Source: Craterostigma plantagineum
Lineage: Eukaryota > Streptophyta > Magnoliopsida > Lamiales > Linderniaceae
Length of the DNA: 64,000 nt
NCBI GenBank assembly: GCA_027422505.1
Contig: JAPQWV010000001.1
Span: 5,084,001 to 5,148,000 of the forward strand
Reading direction: 5' to 3'
Shown here piece after piece: positions 23,892 to 36,000 of this stretch (its first letter is position 1; each line of letters opens with the position of its first letter). Made by a program: the position numbers and the translations under genes. The notes below the pieces were generated by a model. The model was not told where the DNA came from, did not search any database, and was given only the letters and a program-made list of their open reading frames with translations.

Positions 23892-25467
23892 CTAATAAAA
23901 TGAGCTTTTCAGTCCATGATTTTCTGATTACTGTACTTAGTTAGGGGTTGGCATCGGTCTCAGATAGTTCCACATTCGATAGGTGGGCACCATAACATCC
24001 AATTGGAAAACAAGAGTCATGCTTTTAATCCTTCAAGATACCAACAACTAAACTATACCATTTGATCCCTCCATCAGCCAAAAAAATATTAAGAAAATAC
24101 ATTGTCAAGGGATTTTAAGCAAATCTCTCCATATATTATTATTATTATTATTATTGTAAACATATCGAGTTTTCGCCAGATATATCACTAATATAATAGA
24201 TACTATTATTCTTTTCAACATCTAATTTCAAGCCGTAGTAAGTTTCCCACAATCAAAACCAGCCGCTTTTAGGGTGATCCAAAAGGTAACCTTGGCAAGG
24301 AACATCTTCTTCAGCAAGCCCATCACCGCCCCTCGACTCTCCTGAACGTAGCCGACGAAATAAGCCGCAGAAACCAATCCGAAGCTCCTCAGCCTCCTTT
24401 CCCCGGCGTACTTCTCCAAACCCTCCTCGGCCCTCACCGCATACTCTCCTTGGCCAAAGAAAGTATCGCCTTTCTTCCCGCCGTAGAAGGGCGCCAAGGA
24501 TTCGGCAAGACACCTGACGAGGACGACGCTGTCCTCCAGGGCGGCGCACCCGCCCTGCGCTATGTCGGGCGTCATGGGGTGAAGGGCGTCCCCGAGGACG
24601 CAAACGTTGTCCTTTGCTATGTTCCCGCGCAAAATGTCCCAAGGGAGTCGGAGTTTCAGGGGAGAGTAGGAGATGAAGTCGGGCTCGGTCTTTAAGACCA
24701 TTTGGGAGATGCACTCGGGCATGCCCTCGACGCTCTTAGACACGAAGTGCTTCAGCTTTAGGTGGTCGCGCTCGTCTTCGTCGTCTGTTTGGAAAGTAAT
24801 TCGGATACATAAGGAGGCTAAATAAATAAATAAAAGAGAGAGAGATTCGTCCGAATAGCGAAAACTGCTCTACAGTCAGTGGCGGAGGCAGAAAGTCACG
24901 TAAGTGAGATCCAACCTAATTGGAACCCGTACTTCAATTTTTTCCAAAAAAAAAATCACTGTCCTTTTTCTTTTACTCTTGTTCCAATTTTACGCACGTC
25001 ATTAAAAAAGTTCAACAAATAATCATTTTTGCCTAACGATAGTTTCTATCAAATGACCACAAATATCTAAACGCTTAAGCTTGTGTAACGGTATTTTAAT
25101 TTTATATATTTTATTTCGACATGCTGCACCGCGTCTAGACTTTCACAATGTTAAAAATAAAAAATAAAAAAGTTACGAACGAGCGGCGCTCACATTGGAG
25201 GACCGAAGGGGAGAAGCTAAACCACCAGTACAGGCAGTTGGCATCGCACGGGACGACTCCGAGTCGAAACCCTCCCCCGACGTGGACGTGAAGCTTGGGC
25301 TCGAACCCGTGGCCGTCCTCGTAGCTAACCAACCCCCTAATCGCGGACCGCCCAGGACTAACCGGGTCGGAGAGTCCCAAGTACTTAGCCACTCGGGAAT
25401 TCACCCCGTCGCACCCGATCAACACCTATTATTATTGGGAGAAAGATCGAATGAAATAGAACTTTAA

Positions 25468-25721
25468 GGGTGTGTTTGGTTTATGGAATTTGGTGAGGAA
25501 AGGAAAAGAAAATAAAAAGAAAAATCAGTTTTTGTGTTTTGTTCATTAGAGAAATAGGTGAGGAAAAGAAAAATAAACTTAAGTTAATCTCAAAGCAAAA
25601 ATTATGGAAAATCCTTTTATTTTCCTCGCCAAATGGTGAGGAAAATGAAGGAAAAGCTAGAAGGAATTATTTTCTCTCTAGTTTTCTTTTCCACATCGTT
25701 TTCCTCGATCCAAACACACCC
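25468..25721. mobile_element. Tourist-like MITE in intron 3 of copy A
   Basis: A 254-bp insertion with inverted ends GGGTGTGTTTGG / CCAAACACACCC and TAA duplicated on both sides (25465-25467, 25722-25724), the pattern of PIF/Harbinger MITEs. Copy B lacks it at the matching place (about 30102). Confidence 0.85.
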
Positions 25722-25996
25722 TAAAAACACAAGCGCGAGTAAATTGATTCGATCTTAAAAACTCACCTTAGTCCTTAACGCCGAACCGTCGGAGAGCTGT
25801 AATAACTTGTCCGTCGAGGTCGTCAAGCGGTCGATGGAGACGATCTTCGAAGAGTATCTTATGGCGCCTTGGGGAAGTTCTTTCTCTAGGACTTCTAGAA
25901 GGTCCTTCCTCCTCAAGCATCAGGCTTCGACCTCCCCGCTGCAGATTAACGAACTTATCGAGGGCTCGAAAAAAAGGCGAAGGAAAATATCTTTTA

Positions 25997-26124
25997 GGCT
26001 GCGTTTGGTATCGGGAAAGAGAGAAGGAAAAGTGCAATGGTACGCATCGAATTGTTGTTACGCGTGTCGTAATACGCTTTTTTTTTTACTTTTCCGAATC
26101 GAATTCTGAATACCAAACGCGCCC
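25997..26124. mobile_element. Tourist-like MITE in intron 2 of copy A (shared with copy B)
   Basis: 128 bp, ends GGCTGCGTTTGGTAT / ATACCAAACGCGCCC, TTA on both sides (25994-25996, 26125-26127). The same element occupies the same site in copy B, so it predates the duplication. Confidence 0.8.
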
Positions 26125-26255
26125 TTAAACGAAACGATAATAATAACTGCTATCGAAAAACGTACAACTGGAATTCTGCATCAGGGATATGGGGTAGACT
26201 TGGAAATATGATCTTGGAACTGCAGCAACAAATATCAGAGTCATATATATAAATA

Positions 26256-26644
26256 TAGAGATTTGCTATGGTGTCCACCTACCGTGAGCAACCACCGTGA
26301 GCACCATAAGCAAATCTCTCAATTTTTTGCGTTTTTTCGATTTTCAACGCCGTCAACAACTCAGTACTCTCTCATATCCATTGCTAACCTAAATCGCCTT
26401 CTACAATACGTTAGTTTTTAAGAAAATTCATTATTTATTATTCACATGTGGACGACGTACCGAGGTGATGATTTTCTTAAAAATTAACGTGTTGGAGAGG
26501 GCGATTTAGGTTAACAATGAATATGAGAGGGTCTAATGAGTTGTTGACGGCATTGGAAATTGAAAAAACGCAAAAAATTGAGAGATTTGCTTATGGTGTT
26601 CACGACAGTTGCTCACGGTAGGTGGGAACGATATCAAATCTCTA
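26256..26644. mobile_element. Long-TIR MITE in intron 2 of copy A
   Basis: A 389-bp insertion whose two halves are inverted copies over about 180 bp (TAGAGATTTGCT... and ...AAATCTCTA; internal AAAAATTGAGAGATTTGC matches its inverse). Copy B has the uninterrupted sequence. The exact target duplication is ambiguous (AAATA or a slightly longer imperfect repeat). A foldback or Mutator-type MITE is likely. Confidence 0.8.
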
Positions 26645-27015
26645 CAAATATAATCCTTTATATATTATTTAAAGGACTTTTACTTTACCCATGGAGTCTG
26701 TTAGAGGTTTGCCTTAACGAATCTCCGAGGCCAAGGGCGTCGAGGGCCTTCCATGCGTTGGACCATACGCCGAGGGCAAAACCGGTAGTTCGCAGAGTGT
26801 CTGAAGATTCCAAAACCACGCTGCGAATTCCAAGCCTGCCCAAGAATTTGATGATGAACTATGAATTTTGCAATTAAATGTATATACATTTATATAAATA
26901 AAGCTATATATTATTCCATATGTAACCTGTGTAGGCCAAGAGCAGTAGCGAGGCCAGCTATGCCAGCGCCGACGATCACTATGTTTTCTTGGATTTCTGT
27001 CTTATTTATTGCCAT

Positions 27016-27360
27016 GCTTTTGCTCGATCGATTTTGTTTCTTTTTTGTTTGTTCGGACAAGAGATAGTTTGCGATAATGGTTGGGCAGATGAGTGATATT
27101 ATTAAATAAGAAAAACAGAAGAAAATATCTCTCGAATGATAAAAGCAAGCAGCGTAGACTTGACTTGTTGACTGTCGACCAAAGGACGGCCACAGTTCAA
27201 CTGTGTTGGTTCAATCTATTTAATTTTCTTGTCGTTCATCAGTTTACTTGGAATAGTCTTCAAAGTCACAGTTTCTCTCGAACAGGGAAGTCTTTGGTAC
27301 GACTCTCATAATTATAACTAGTAACTTCTGTACCGTGCGTTCAACTAATATAATTGTGAA
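27016..27360 (-). promoter_or_regulatory. Promoter region of monooxygenase copy A
   Basis: Minus-strand upstream sequence; closely matches 31006-31370 upstream of copy B, including the ATAGATTGAACCAACACAG block, then similarity stops near 27360. The duplicated unit therefore included several hundred bases of promoter. Confidence 0.65.
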
Positions 27361-28367
27361 CGATAAAACTAGTTGTTGTCGCTATACTCGACTCCAATCA
27401 TCTATGAACGTCTTAATCGTTATTTAGCTATCGTCCTAAACGATTTTTCAAACATTCACTTCAACACATAGACATATTAAAGCGAACAAACACTTTCTTA
27501 GATAGATAGATAGATAATCAGAATACTAGAGTCACGAATAATTTATGTCGTACGTACGAATCGACCTAGCGTTCATCTAATCCCAAACACAGAGGGAATT
27601 TAGCTACTCATAGTTAACGAAAAAACAACAAAAGAAATAGAGAACGAGAAGGGGATCATAATCTTCACTACTAATGGATGCGGGATGATCTCGTGAAAGA
27701 GTCTTCGTTCCTCGTTCAATTCGGCGTGAATTCGGCGTGATCCGTCTCTTGCGCTTCGGGACGTAATTCCCTGTTCTTGGCGGTTCTTTTTCATCTCTCT
27801 ATCCTTAGGGTTAAGTTTTTGAAAGGTCTCCCTCATTTGGAATCGAAATTGGGCTTTATATAATGACTTTTACAACATTCACGGCCTGGGACATGGGCCT
27901 TCACGGCCGTGACAGTCTTCTGCTTGGGTTTCGTTGCTTTCGCACTTCAGTCACGGCCTGATGCACTAGGATTCACGGCCGTGAACCTCTTTGCCTTGGC
28001 TCTCTGCCGTAGTTCACGGCCTGGTGTACTTTCACGGCCGTGACATTCTTCTGTTTGGACTTTGTCGCTCACTGCCCATTATCACGGCCTAGTGGAATAA
28101 CCTTCATGGCCGTGACTTGCTCTAGTTTTGGCTTCTGCCCCTTGTCACGGTCTTGTGCATGAGGTGTCACAGCCGTGACGCGTGCCTGTTTTCGTCGTAC
28201 TTGCTCCGTTTTGCCTCGTTTTCGCTCATTTTCGCCCGATAGCCGTCCTAAGGCCCTTCAATATCAAAATAGATGTAAATAGAGCATGTAAATGCAAGAA
28301 ACGGTGAAGAGTACTCTATTATACCTTAAATAATTGCTACAATAAATGTATCGATATACGTTTATCA
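27361..28367 (-). mobile_element. Probable solo LTR with CACGGCCGTG minisatellite
   Basis: Read on the minus strand the sequence begins TGATAAACGTATATCG at 28367, a common start of plant gypsy LTRs. It then has a tandem array rich in the palindrome CACGGCCGTG (28190-27872) and a TATATAAAG box at about 27857, as in LTR U3 regions. It sits exactly at the junction of the two monooxygenase blocks. The other end and a target duplication could not be fixed. Confidence 0.45.
27872..28190. repeat. About 60-80-bp minisatellite containing the palindrome CACGGCCGTG
   Basis: Five imperfect units alternate a TCACGGCCTG half site with a full TTCACGGCCGTGA palindrome, separated by a CTTCTGCTTTGG-like spacer. 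Later units have decayed palindromes (CATGGCCGTG, CACAGCCGTG). Confidence 0.85.
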
Positions 28368-28683
28368 CGCACCAATTCCGGGCGTCCAAGCGCTCGTCCT
28401 CGGACATCTATCTGACTGTCGATCATGAACTTCACCCGACGAGTTTCTTGCATGGAACCGTACATCGTTGTAAAGGTCAACTAATAAAATGAGCTTTTCA
28501 GTCCATGATTTTCTGATTACTGTACGTAGTTAGGGGTTGGCATCGGTCTCGGATAGTTCCACAATCGATAGGTGGGCACCATAGCAAATCTCTCCATATA
28601 TGTTATTATTATTTTAAACATATCGAGTTTTCGCCAAATATATCACTAATATAATTACTATTATTCATTTTAAACATCTAATT

Positions 28684-31005
28684 TCAAGCCGTAGTGAGCT
28701 TCCCACAATCAAAACCAGCCGCTTTTAGGGTGATCCAAAAGGTAACCTTGCCAAGGAACACCTTCTTCAGCAAGCCCATCACCGCCCCTCGACTCTCCTG
28801 AACGTAGCCGACGAAATAGGCCGCGGAAACCAATCCGAAGCTCCTCAGCCTCCTTTCCCCGGCGTACTTCTCCAAACCCTCCTCGGCCCTCACCGCATAC
28901 TCTCCCTGGCCGAAGAAATCATCGCCTTTTTTCCCACCGTAGAAGGGCGCCAAGGATTCGGCAAGACACCTGACGAGGACGACGCTGTCCTCCAGGGCGG
29001 CGCACCCGCCCTGCGCTATGTCGGGCGTCATGGGGTGAAGGGCGTCCCCGAGCACGCAAACGTTGTCCTTTGCTATGTTCCCCCGCAAAATGTCCCAAGG
29101 GAGTCGGAGTTTCAGGGGAGAGTAGGAGATGAAGTCGGGCTCGGTCTTGAACACCATTTGGGAGATGCGCTCGGGCATGCCCTCGACGCACTTTGACACG
29201 AAGTGCTTCAGCTTTAGGTGGTCTCGCTCGTCTTCGCCGTCTGTTTGGAAAGACAGAAGGAGGCTAAATAAATAAATAAGAGAGAGAGATTCGTCCAAAT
29301 AGCGAAAACTGGTCTACAGTTTCCAGTGGCGGAGGCAGAAAATCACGTCAGTGGGATTCAACTTAATTGGAACGCATACTTTAATTTTATCCCAAAAAAA
29401 AAAAATCAGTGGTGTCCTTTTACATTTACTTATGTTCCAATTTTATTAAAAGAGTTCAGCACATAAATAATCATTTTTGCCTAACGATAGTTCCTATCAA
29501 ATGACCAGAAATATTTAAACGTTAAGCTTGAAAGAAGTGTAATGATATTTTAATTTTATAAATTACACGCTGCACCCCGTCTAGACTTATATTTCTTTTG
29601 TTATCTAGACTTCACAAACGTGAATATGGGTAACCGTCAGGATTCTTACCATGACGACACATTGGTCCGAGTTCTAGGGCCATATTAACTTACCAATCTA
29701 CTTAAAAGCTTAAAAATATATAAAACTAAATTATAACGCACTGCCTTTTAAGCTTAAGCTCTTAGATGCATCGATCACCGAAATGTTAGAAATAAAAAAT
29801 AATAAAAATAATTACGAACGAGCAGCTCTCACATTCGAGGACCGAAGGGGAGAAGCTAAACCACCAGTACAGGCAGTTGGCATCGCACGGGGCGACTCCG
29901 AGTCGAAATCCTCCCCCGACGTGGATGTGATGCTTGGGCTCGAACCCGTGGCCGTCCTCGTAGCTAACCAACCCCCTAATCGCGGCCCGCCCAGAACTAA
30001 CCGGGTCGGAGAGTCCCAAGTACTTAGCCACTCGGGAATTCACCCCGTCGCACCCGATCAACACCTATTATTATTGGGAGAAGGATCGAACGGAATACAA
30101 CTTTGAAACACAAACGCGAGCAAATTGATTCGATCTTAAAACTCACCTTAGTCCTTACCACCGAACCGTCGGAGAGGTGTAATAACTTGTCCGTCGAGGT
30201 CGTCGAGCGGTCGATGGAGACGATCTTCGAAGAGTATCTTATGGCGCCTTGTGGAAGTTCTTTCTCTAGGGCTTCTAGAAGGTCATTCCTCCTCAAGCAT
30301 CGGGCTTCGACCTCCTCGCTGCAGATTAACGAACTTATCGAGGGCTCGAAAAAAGGCGAGGGAAAATATAATATCTTTTAGGCCGCGTTTGGTATCGGGA
30401 AAAAGAAAAAGGAAAAGTGCAATGGTACGCATCGAATTGTTGGCGTGTCGTAATACTCTTTGTTTCTTTTTCTTTTCCGAATCGAATTCTGAATACCAAA
30501 CAAGCCCTTAAACGAAACGATAATAATAACTGCTATCGAAAAGCGTACAATTGGAATTCTGCATCAGGGATATGGGGAAGACCTGGAAATATGATCTTGG
30601 AACTGCAGCAACAAATATCAGAATCATATATATAAATATAATCCTTTATATATTATTTAAAGGACTTTTACTTTACCCATGGAGTCTGTTAGAGGTTTGC
30701 CTTAATGAATCTCCGAGGCCAAGGGCGTCGAGGGCCTTCCATGCGTTGGACCATACGCCGAGGGCAAAACCGGTAGTTCGCAGAGTGTCTGAAGATTCCA
30801 AAACCACGCTGCGAATTCCAAGCCTGCCCAAGAATTTGATGATGAACTATGAATTTTGCTATTAAATGTATATATATTTATATAAATAAAGCTATATATT
30901 ATTCCATATGTATAACCTGTGTAGGCCAAGAGCAGTAGCGAGGCCAGCTATGCCAGCGCCGACGATCACTATGTTTTCTTGAATTTCTGTCTGATTTATT
31001 GCCAT
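28684..31005 (-). CDS. FAD-dependent monooxygenase (plant MO1/MO2-like), copy B
   Basis: Tandem paralogue of copy A with the same five exons: 30917-31005 (ATG at 31005), 30677-30823, 30147-30318, 29833-30064 and 28684-29240 (TGA). The N-terminal FAD motif GAGIAGLA, the CDGVNS/DG motif and the C-terminal GDALHPMTPDIAQGG motif are present, and the reading frame has no stop; the Arg codon lost in copy A is intact (CGA, about 30300). As in copy A, roughly 25 residues usually present between the second and third exons were not found, so either a further exon was missed or the family member is shorter. The enzyme probably hydroxylates a small aromatic or related substrate with NAD(P)H; the substrate is unknown. 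Confidence 0.85.
30381..30507. mobile_element. Tourist-like MITE in intron 2 of copy B
   Basis: 127 bp, ends GGCCGCGTTTGGTAT / ATACCAAACAAGCCC, flanked by TTA (30378-30380, 30508-30510). Orthologous to 25997-26124 in copy A. Confidence 0.8.
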
Positions 31006-31713
31006 GCTTTTGCTTGATCGATTTTGTTTCTTTTTTGTTTGTTCGGGCAAAGAGGTAGTTTGCGATAATGGTTGGGCAGAAGAGTGATATTATTAAATAG
31101 GAAAAACAGAAGAAAATATCTGTCGATGATGATAAAACTAAGCAAGCAGCGCAGACTTGACTTGTTGACTGTCGACCAAAGGACGGCCACAGTTCAACTG
31201 TGTTGGTTCAATCTATTATAATTTTTCTCGTCTCCATCAGTTTACTTGGAATAGTCTTCAAAGTCACAGTTTCTGTCGAACAGGGAAGTCTTTGGTATGA
31301 CTCTCATAATTATAACTAGTAACTTTTGTGTTATATATGTGTGTTCAGTTTATATAATTGTGAAGGTATGGTAGTTTACTCAACAGTGGATAGTTTTTTA
31401 TTATTTATTTATTTATATGTTAATTATCTTATTTAAGTGGAGAAGAAAGAATGTGAATTTAACTAAGAAAAGACAAATAAAAGGTTATAATGGTTACAAT
31501 TAAAATTGGCATATTACGAAAGTTTCTATTAATTCCCGCACCTTAATAAAATAGAAAGATTTCCATCTTACATAGAATTTTTCGTTTACTGTGTTACATC
31601 CCTCATATGTGTGTGTCCGTTTTTGTTCAATTTAGTGTGTTGTATACTCGGTGTATTGTGGTCTACGTCCTCGATGTGTTAGTGTGTTGGTTATATGTTA
31701 TGTTATATATTTA
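31006..31713 (-). promoter_or_regulatory. Promoter of copy B and intergenic DNA
   Basis: 31006-31370 matches the region upstream of copy A and is the probable promoter on the minus strand. Beyond it the sequence is AT-rich with no gene recognised. Confidence 0.5.
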
Positions 31714-32536
31714 GGTGGTGTTTGTTTTGGGGTGATCCTCCAAAACATCAGCGTGATCCTTCCATCGCTTCCTAATCACCGTGTTTGTTTAGCGTGGGTG
31801 ATGAGTCATCACCGTGATGAAGGATCACCGACGTGATCAAAACGGGGTGATATTTCAGCTTTTGGATCACCCCCCCCCCCAAAAAGCAGGGTGATCCTCC
31901 ATCACCGTGATGGGGTGATATTTTCAAGATTTATTTGGAAATTACCCTTATCTTTTAACATTCATTCCTTATATACCCTTACTCCTATTTTAAATTACAT
32001 ATAACCAACATATTTAAATCTTAAAAACTTTATATTTAATGCTTAAAAAACAAAAGAATTATGTTGAAGAATTGTAGAAAATACTTATAATTAATAATTG
32101 ATTAATATATTAAAGCTTAAAAAATATAAAATAATTATATTGAAGAATTATATATAATACTTATAATTAATATTGATTAAAAAATCTATGTTTAAAGTCT
32201 AAAAATATTCTATTTATGAATTATATAACATGCTTATAATTAATGTTTAAAAATAATAATTGATTTTCAAACATTAATAACTTTCACGTTAAATATTACC
32301 TCAAATGAACATATTAAAACACTTACTACATAATATACATAAGGTTAAATATGACATTTACACGACATCACCCCAGACACCACTGCGATTAAACAAACAC
32401 AATATTGTAGTATCATATTGATATGAAAAATGAAATATCACCCCAAAACAAACACAGTGATGAGATATCACATTGATCTACATCACGGTGATGTGAGTAT
32501 CACCGTGATCTTGGATCACCAGAAACAAACACCCCC
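31714..32536. mobile_element. PIF/Harbinger-like non-autonomous element
   Basis: 823 bp with ends GGTGGTGTTTGTTT and AAACAAACACCCCC and the 3-bp duplication TTA outside (31711-31713, 32537-32539). Both ends hold many copies of GGTGATCC/GGATCACC and ATCACCGTGAT, internally palindromic motifs that may bind transposase. The middle is AT-rich and non-coding. Confidence 0.85.
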
Positions 32537-32630
32537 TTAGTGTAATTGGGACGTAAAATATACCCGAGTTAGGAGGTGCGGAGTGCACGCTCGGAAAACA
32601 TTTTATATCGGAACCCAAAAGGAAGCGGGG

Positions 32631-32657
32631 GTCACTAGGGGCAGCACCCCTAGTGAC
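32631..32657. repeat. Perfect 11-bp-stem hairpin
   Basis: GTCACTAGGGG and its exact inverse CCCCTAGTGAC flank a 5-base loop. It lies just 5' of the sequence shared by the two copia LTRs and may be part of the full 5' LTR. Confidence 0.7.
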
Positions 32658-33042
32658 ATGCACCCAAAAGGTGTGCATGCTTCCCCCTCAAACCCCGCTG
32701 CACCCGAAAGGGTGTGTTTAATACCCGAAAAGGTATGGAGCTTCAAAAGGTGATATCTGTTATCTAACGGACACCATCTTTGAAAGGATTCTGTCTATTA
32801 GGAATAGACACAACCGATCGAAACTTGTTTTATAAATAAGCACAGATACATTCGACACAAACACATTGAATTCACAAGTGAAATAACAAAGTTTTCTCCA
32901 GTCTTTTCCCGGGACGAAATATTGTCTTTGGAAAGTGAACTCCAAATGTGATTCTAGAGAAATATCCGGCTATTAAAGCAGACATATACTACCAACAATC
33001 AAAGACAATATTTCTGATTTTTCAATGGCCGAAAGCGTGTGA

Positions 33043-36000
33043 GACATGACTTCAAAATTCTGCAAACTCGATAAGTTCGAATGTGTGGATTTCCGTCGAT
33101 GGGAGAAGAAGATGCACTTTATCCTGACAACCCTGAAGGTGGTCTACGTGTTGAGTACGCCCATGCCGGAGTACGAAGAGAACGAAACACTTGAGGCTAT
33201 CCGAAGGAGAAACAAGTGGGAGAACGACGTTACATCTGTCGTGGTCATATCCTAAATGGCATGTTGGATTCATTATTTGACATATATCAGAATTTTGATT
33301 TTGCTAAAGCCTTATGGGATGATCTCGAAGCGAAGTTTATGGCAAAAGACGCATCAAGTAAGAAATTCTTGGTTATTTAATAATTATAAAATATTCGATG
33401 CTCGACCAGTTATGGAACAATACAATGAGGTTCTGCATATCCTTGGGCAATTCGCTCAACACCAACTTGTGATGGATGTTGCAATAGCCGTGTCTTGCAT
33501 AATAGACAAATTGCCACCATTATGGAAAGATTTCAAGCGCATTCTAAAGCATAAAAAAGTGGAATTGTCCCTACTACAATTAGGTAGTCATTTGCGCATA
33601 GAGGAATCTCTAAGAGCGCAGGAGAATGACCAACCAAAGGGCAAAAGCAGTGCTGGGATATCTAGTATCAACATGGTGGAGGATCGTACTAAAAACAATA
33701 AAAGCGCAAAGTGAACGGTGATAACCGTGGCGGGTCCAACAAAAAGCCTAAAGCGGCTTGTTGGAAATGTGGCAAACCTGGTCATTTCAAAAAGGATTGT
33801 CGGATTGGAAAAGGTGGTGGACAAAGAATGAACACCAACGGGGCAAACACCACGGGTGAAGGGTCAAAAAACCCTAACCCTACACAAGGTCAGAATTTAG
33901 ACACATGTTATAATTCTGGTATACATTATATATCATTTAGTCCTGAAGCGTTTTACATACAGGATGATGATGAAGAAGCATGGTGGATTGACTCGGGTGC
34001 CACAACTCATGCGTGTAAAGACCAGGGCTGGTTTAAAGATTTTCAACCAGTTAAGATGGATCAGCTTTACATATATGCAACGAGTCAAGTGCTCCAATAG
34101 TTGGTGTAGGAAGTATTGTATTAGAATTTACTTCCGGAAAAGCTATTACTTTATGTAATGTGCTGTTTGTACCTAAGTTGCGTAAGAATTTAGTTTCTGG
34201 TCATGTCTTGAACAAATATGGGAGTCAGACAAGTTTGTATTGACAAAACCCGGAAGCTTTATCGGTTTTGGCTATTATAATAATGGAATGTTTATGTTGA
34301 AATTTAAATAAAATGCATTCTTACAATAATTCTGCATTCATGACGAGTTCGAAAGTTAATGATTCGGTGCTTTGGCATGCTAGACTAGGACATGTTCACT
34401 ATAGACGAATTTATGAAATGTCAAAGGAAGGATTAATACCTCCTTTCGATATTAATTCTGAAAAATGTAAGACTTGCATGCTGACTAAGATCACGAGGCA
34501 ACCTTTTCATAAGGTAATGCGCTCCTCGGAAAAATTAGAACTTATTCATATCGACTTATGTGATTTGCATGCTAATCCTTCGTTAGGTAACAAAAGATAC
34601 TTTGCTACGTTATTGATGATGCATCTAGATTCCGTTATGTTTATTTGTTGCATAGCAAAGATGAAGCATTAGAAAAATTTATGATTTATAAGAATGAATT
34701 TGAGTTGCAACAAAATGCTATGATCAAACGACTCAGAACGGATAGAGGTGGTGAATACTTTAATCCGACCTACATTCAATCGGCAGGGATTATTCACGAG
34801 ACTACGACTCCATATATACCACAGCAAAATGGTGTATCTGAGAGAAAGAATAGAATCCTGAAAGAGATGGTAAATTCCATGTTATCGTACTCTGGATTGA
34901 GTGATGGATTCTGAGGTGAAACTATGTTAACGGCTTGCTATTTGCTTAATAGGGTTCCAAATAAAAGGAACAAATTGACTCTTTATGAACTTTGGTTTAA
35001 AAAGAAACCAATGTTAAACTATCTTCGAGTTTGGGGTTGTCGGGCTGTTGTAAAACTTCCCGAACCCAAGAAGAAAAGTTTAGGTGAACGAGGTATAGAT
35101 TGTATCTTTATTGGATATACTGAGCATTCCAAAGGCCTATAGGATTGAACCTAACGATTCCATTTCGGTCAACTCCGTAATTGAATCGGGAGATGCTATA
35201 TTTGATAAGAATCGTTTCTCAAGTATACCTAGACCTAAGGATGTGATTTCAATCACAAGTGGTAAGGAGGAAAGTTCTGACTTGACTAGTAATAGGTCAC
35301 TTGAACTTCGGAAAAGCAAAAGGAAAAAAACCGAACTCGTATGGACCAGATTTTCAGTTATATTTAATTGAGGGTTCTAGGGATGAGGTTTTGACCCAAT
35401 ACCTATATTGCTATAATGTTGAGGATGATCCAAAAACATTTGACGAAGTAATGAAGTCTCAGGATGTTGCTTTTTGGAAGGAAGCAATTAATGATGAGAT
35501 GGACTCTATCGTGGGAAATAACACTTTGGTGTTATCCGATATACCACCAGGTTGCAAACCTTTAGGTTGCAAATGGATCTTCAAAAGAAAGACGAGTCGA
35601 TGGAACTATTGAAAAGTTCAAGGCGAGACTAGTCATTCAAGGGTTTAAACAAAAATCGGGAATTGATATGCACCTATTGCTCGTATCTCGACTATTAGAT
35701 TGTTGATTGCGATGGCAGCTATTCACAATCTTGTAATTCACCAAATGGATGTGAAAACTGCATTCTTGAATGGTGATTTAGATGAGGAAGTTTATATGAA
35801 ACAACCTGAAGTCTTTATCATGCCGGAAAATGAAAACAAAGTGTGTAAACTTGTTGAATCCTTGTATGGATTGAAACAAGCACCTAAGCAGTGGCATCAA
35901 AAGCTTGATGAAGTGGTCTTGTCCAACGGTTACAATTTGAACCAAGCGGACAAGTGCGTATACAGCAAATTTGACAACTCAAGTAACGGAGTAATCATCT

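Larger units (their letters stand above)
24228..27015 (-). pseudogene. FAD-dependent monooxygenase (plant MO1/MO2-like), copy A, with nonsense mutation
   Basis: Flavin monooxygenases of the salicylate-hydroxylase-like plant family. Exons on the minus strand: 26927-27015 (ATG at 27015; IVIVGAGIAGLATALGLH, the GxGxxG dinucleotide site), 26689-26835 (LGIRSVVLE, SNAWKALDALG), 25767-25938, 25194-25425 (LIGCDGVNS, YEDGHGFEP) and 24228-24784 (GDALHPMTPDIAQGGCAALED, the second FAD motif; stop TGA at 24228). A TGA at 25920-25922 replaces the CGA (Arg) found at the same place in copy B, truncating the protein before the substrate-binding half. About 25 family residues expected between the second and third exons were not located in either copy. 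Two MITEs absent from copy B sit in its introns. Confidence 0.85.

Noticed and set aside
24253..24714. 153-codon minus frame overlapping the monooxygenase last exon
   Set aside because: Alternate phase of the exon; Arg/Pro/His-rich shadow.
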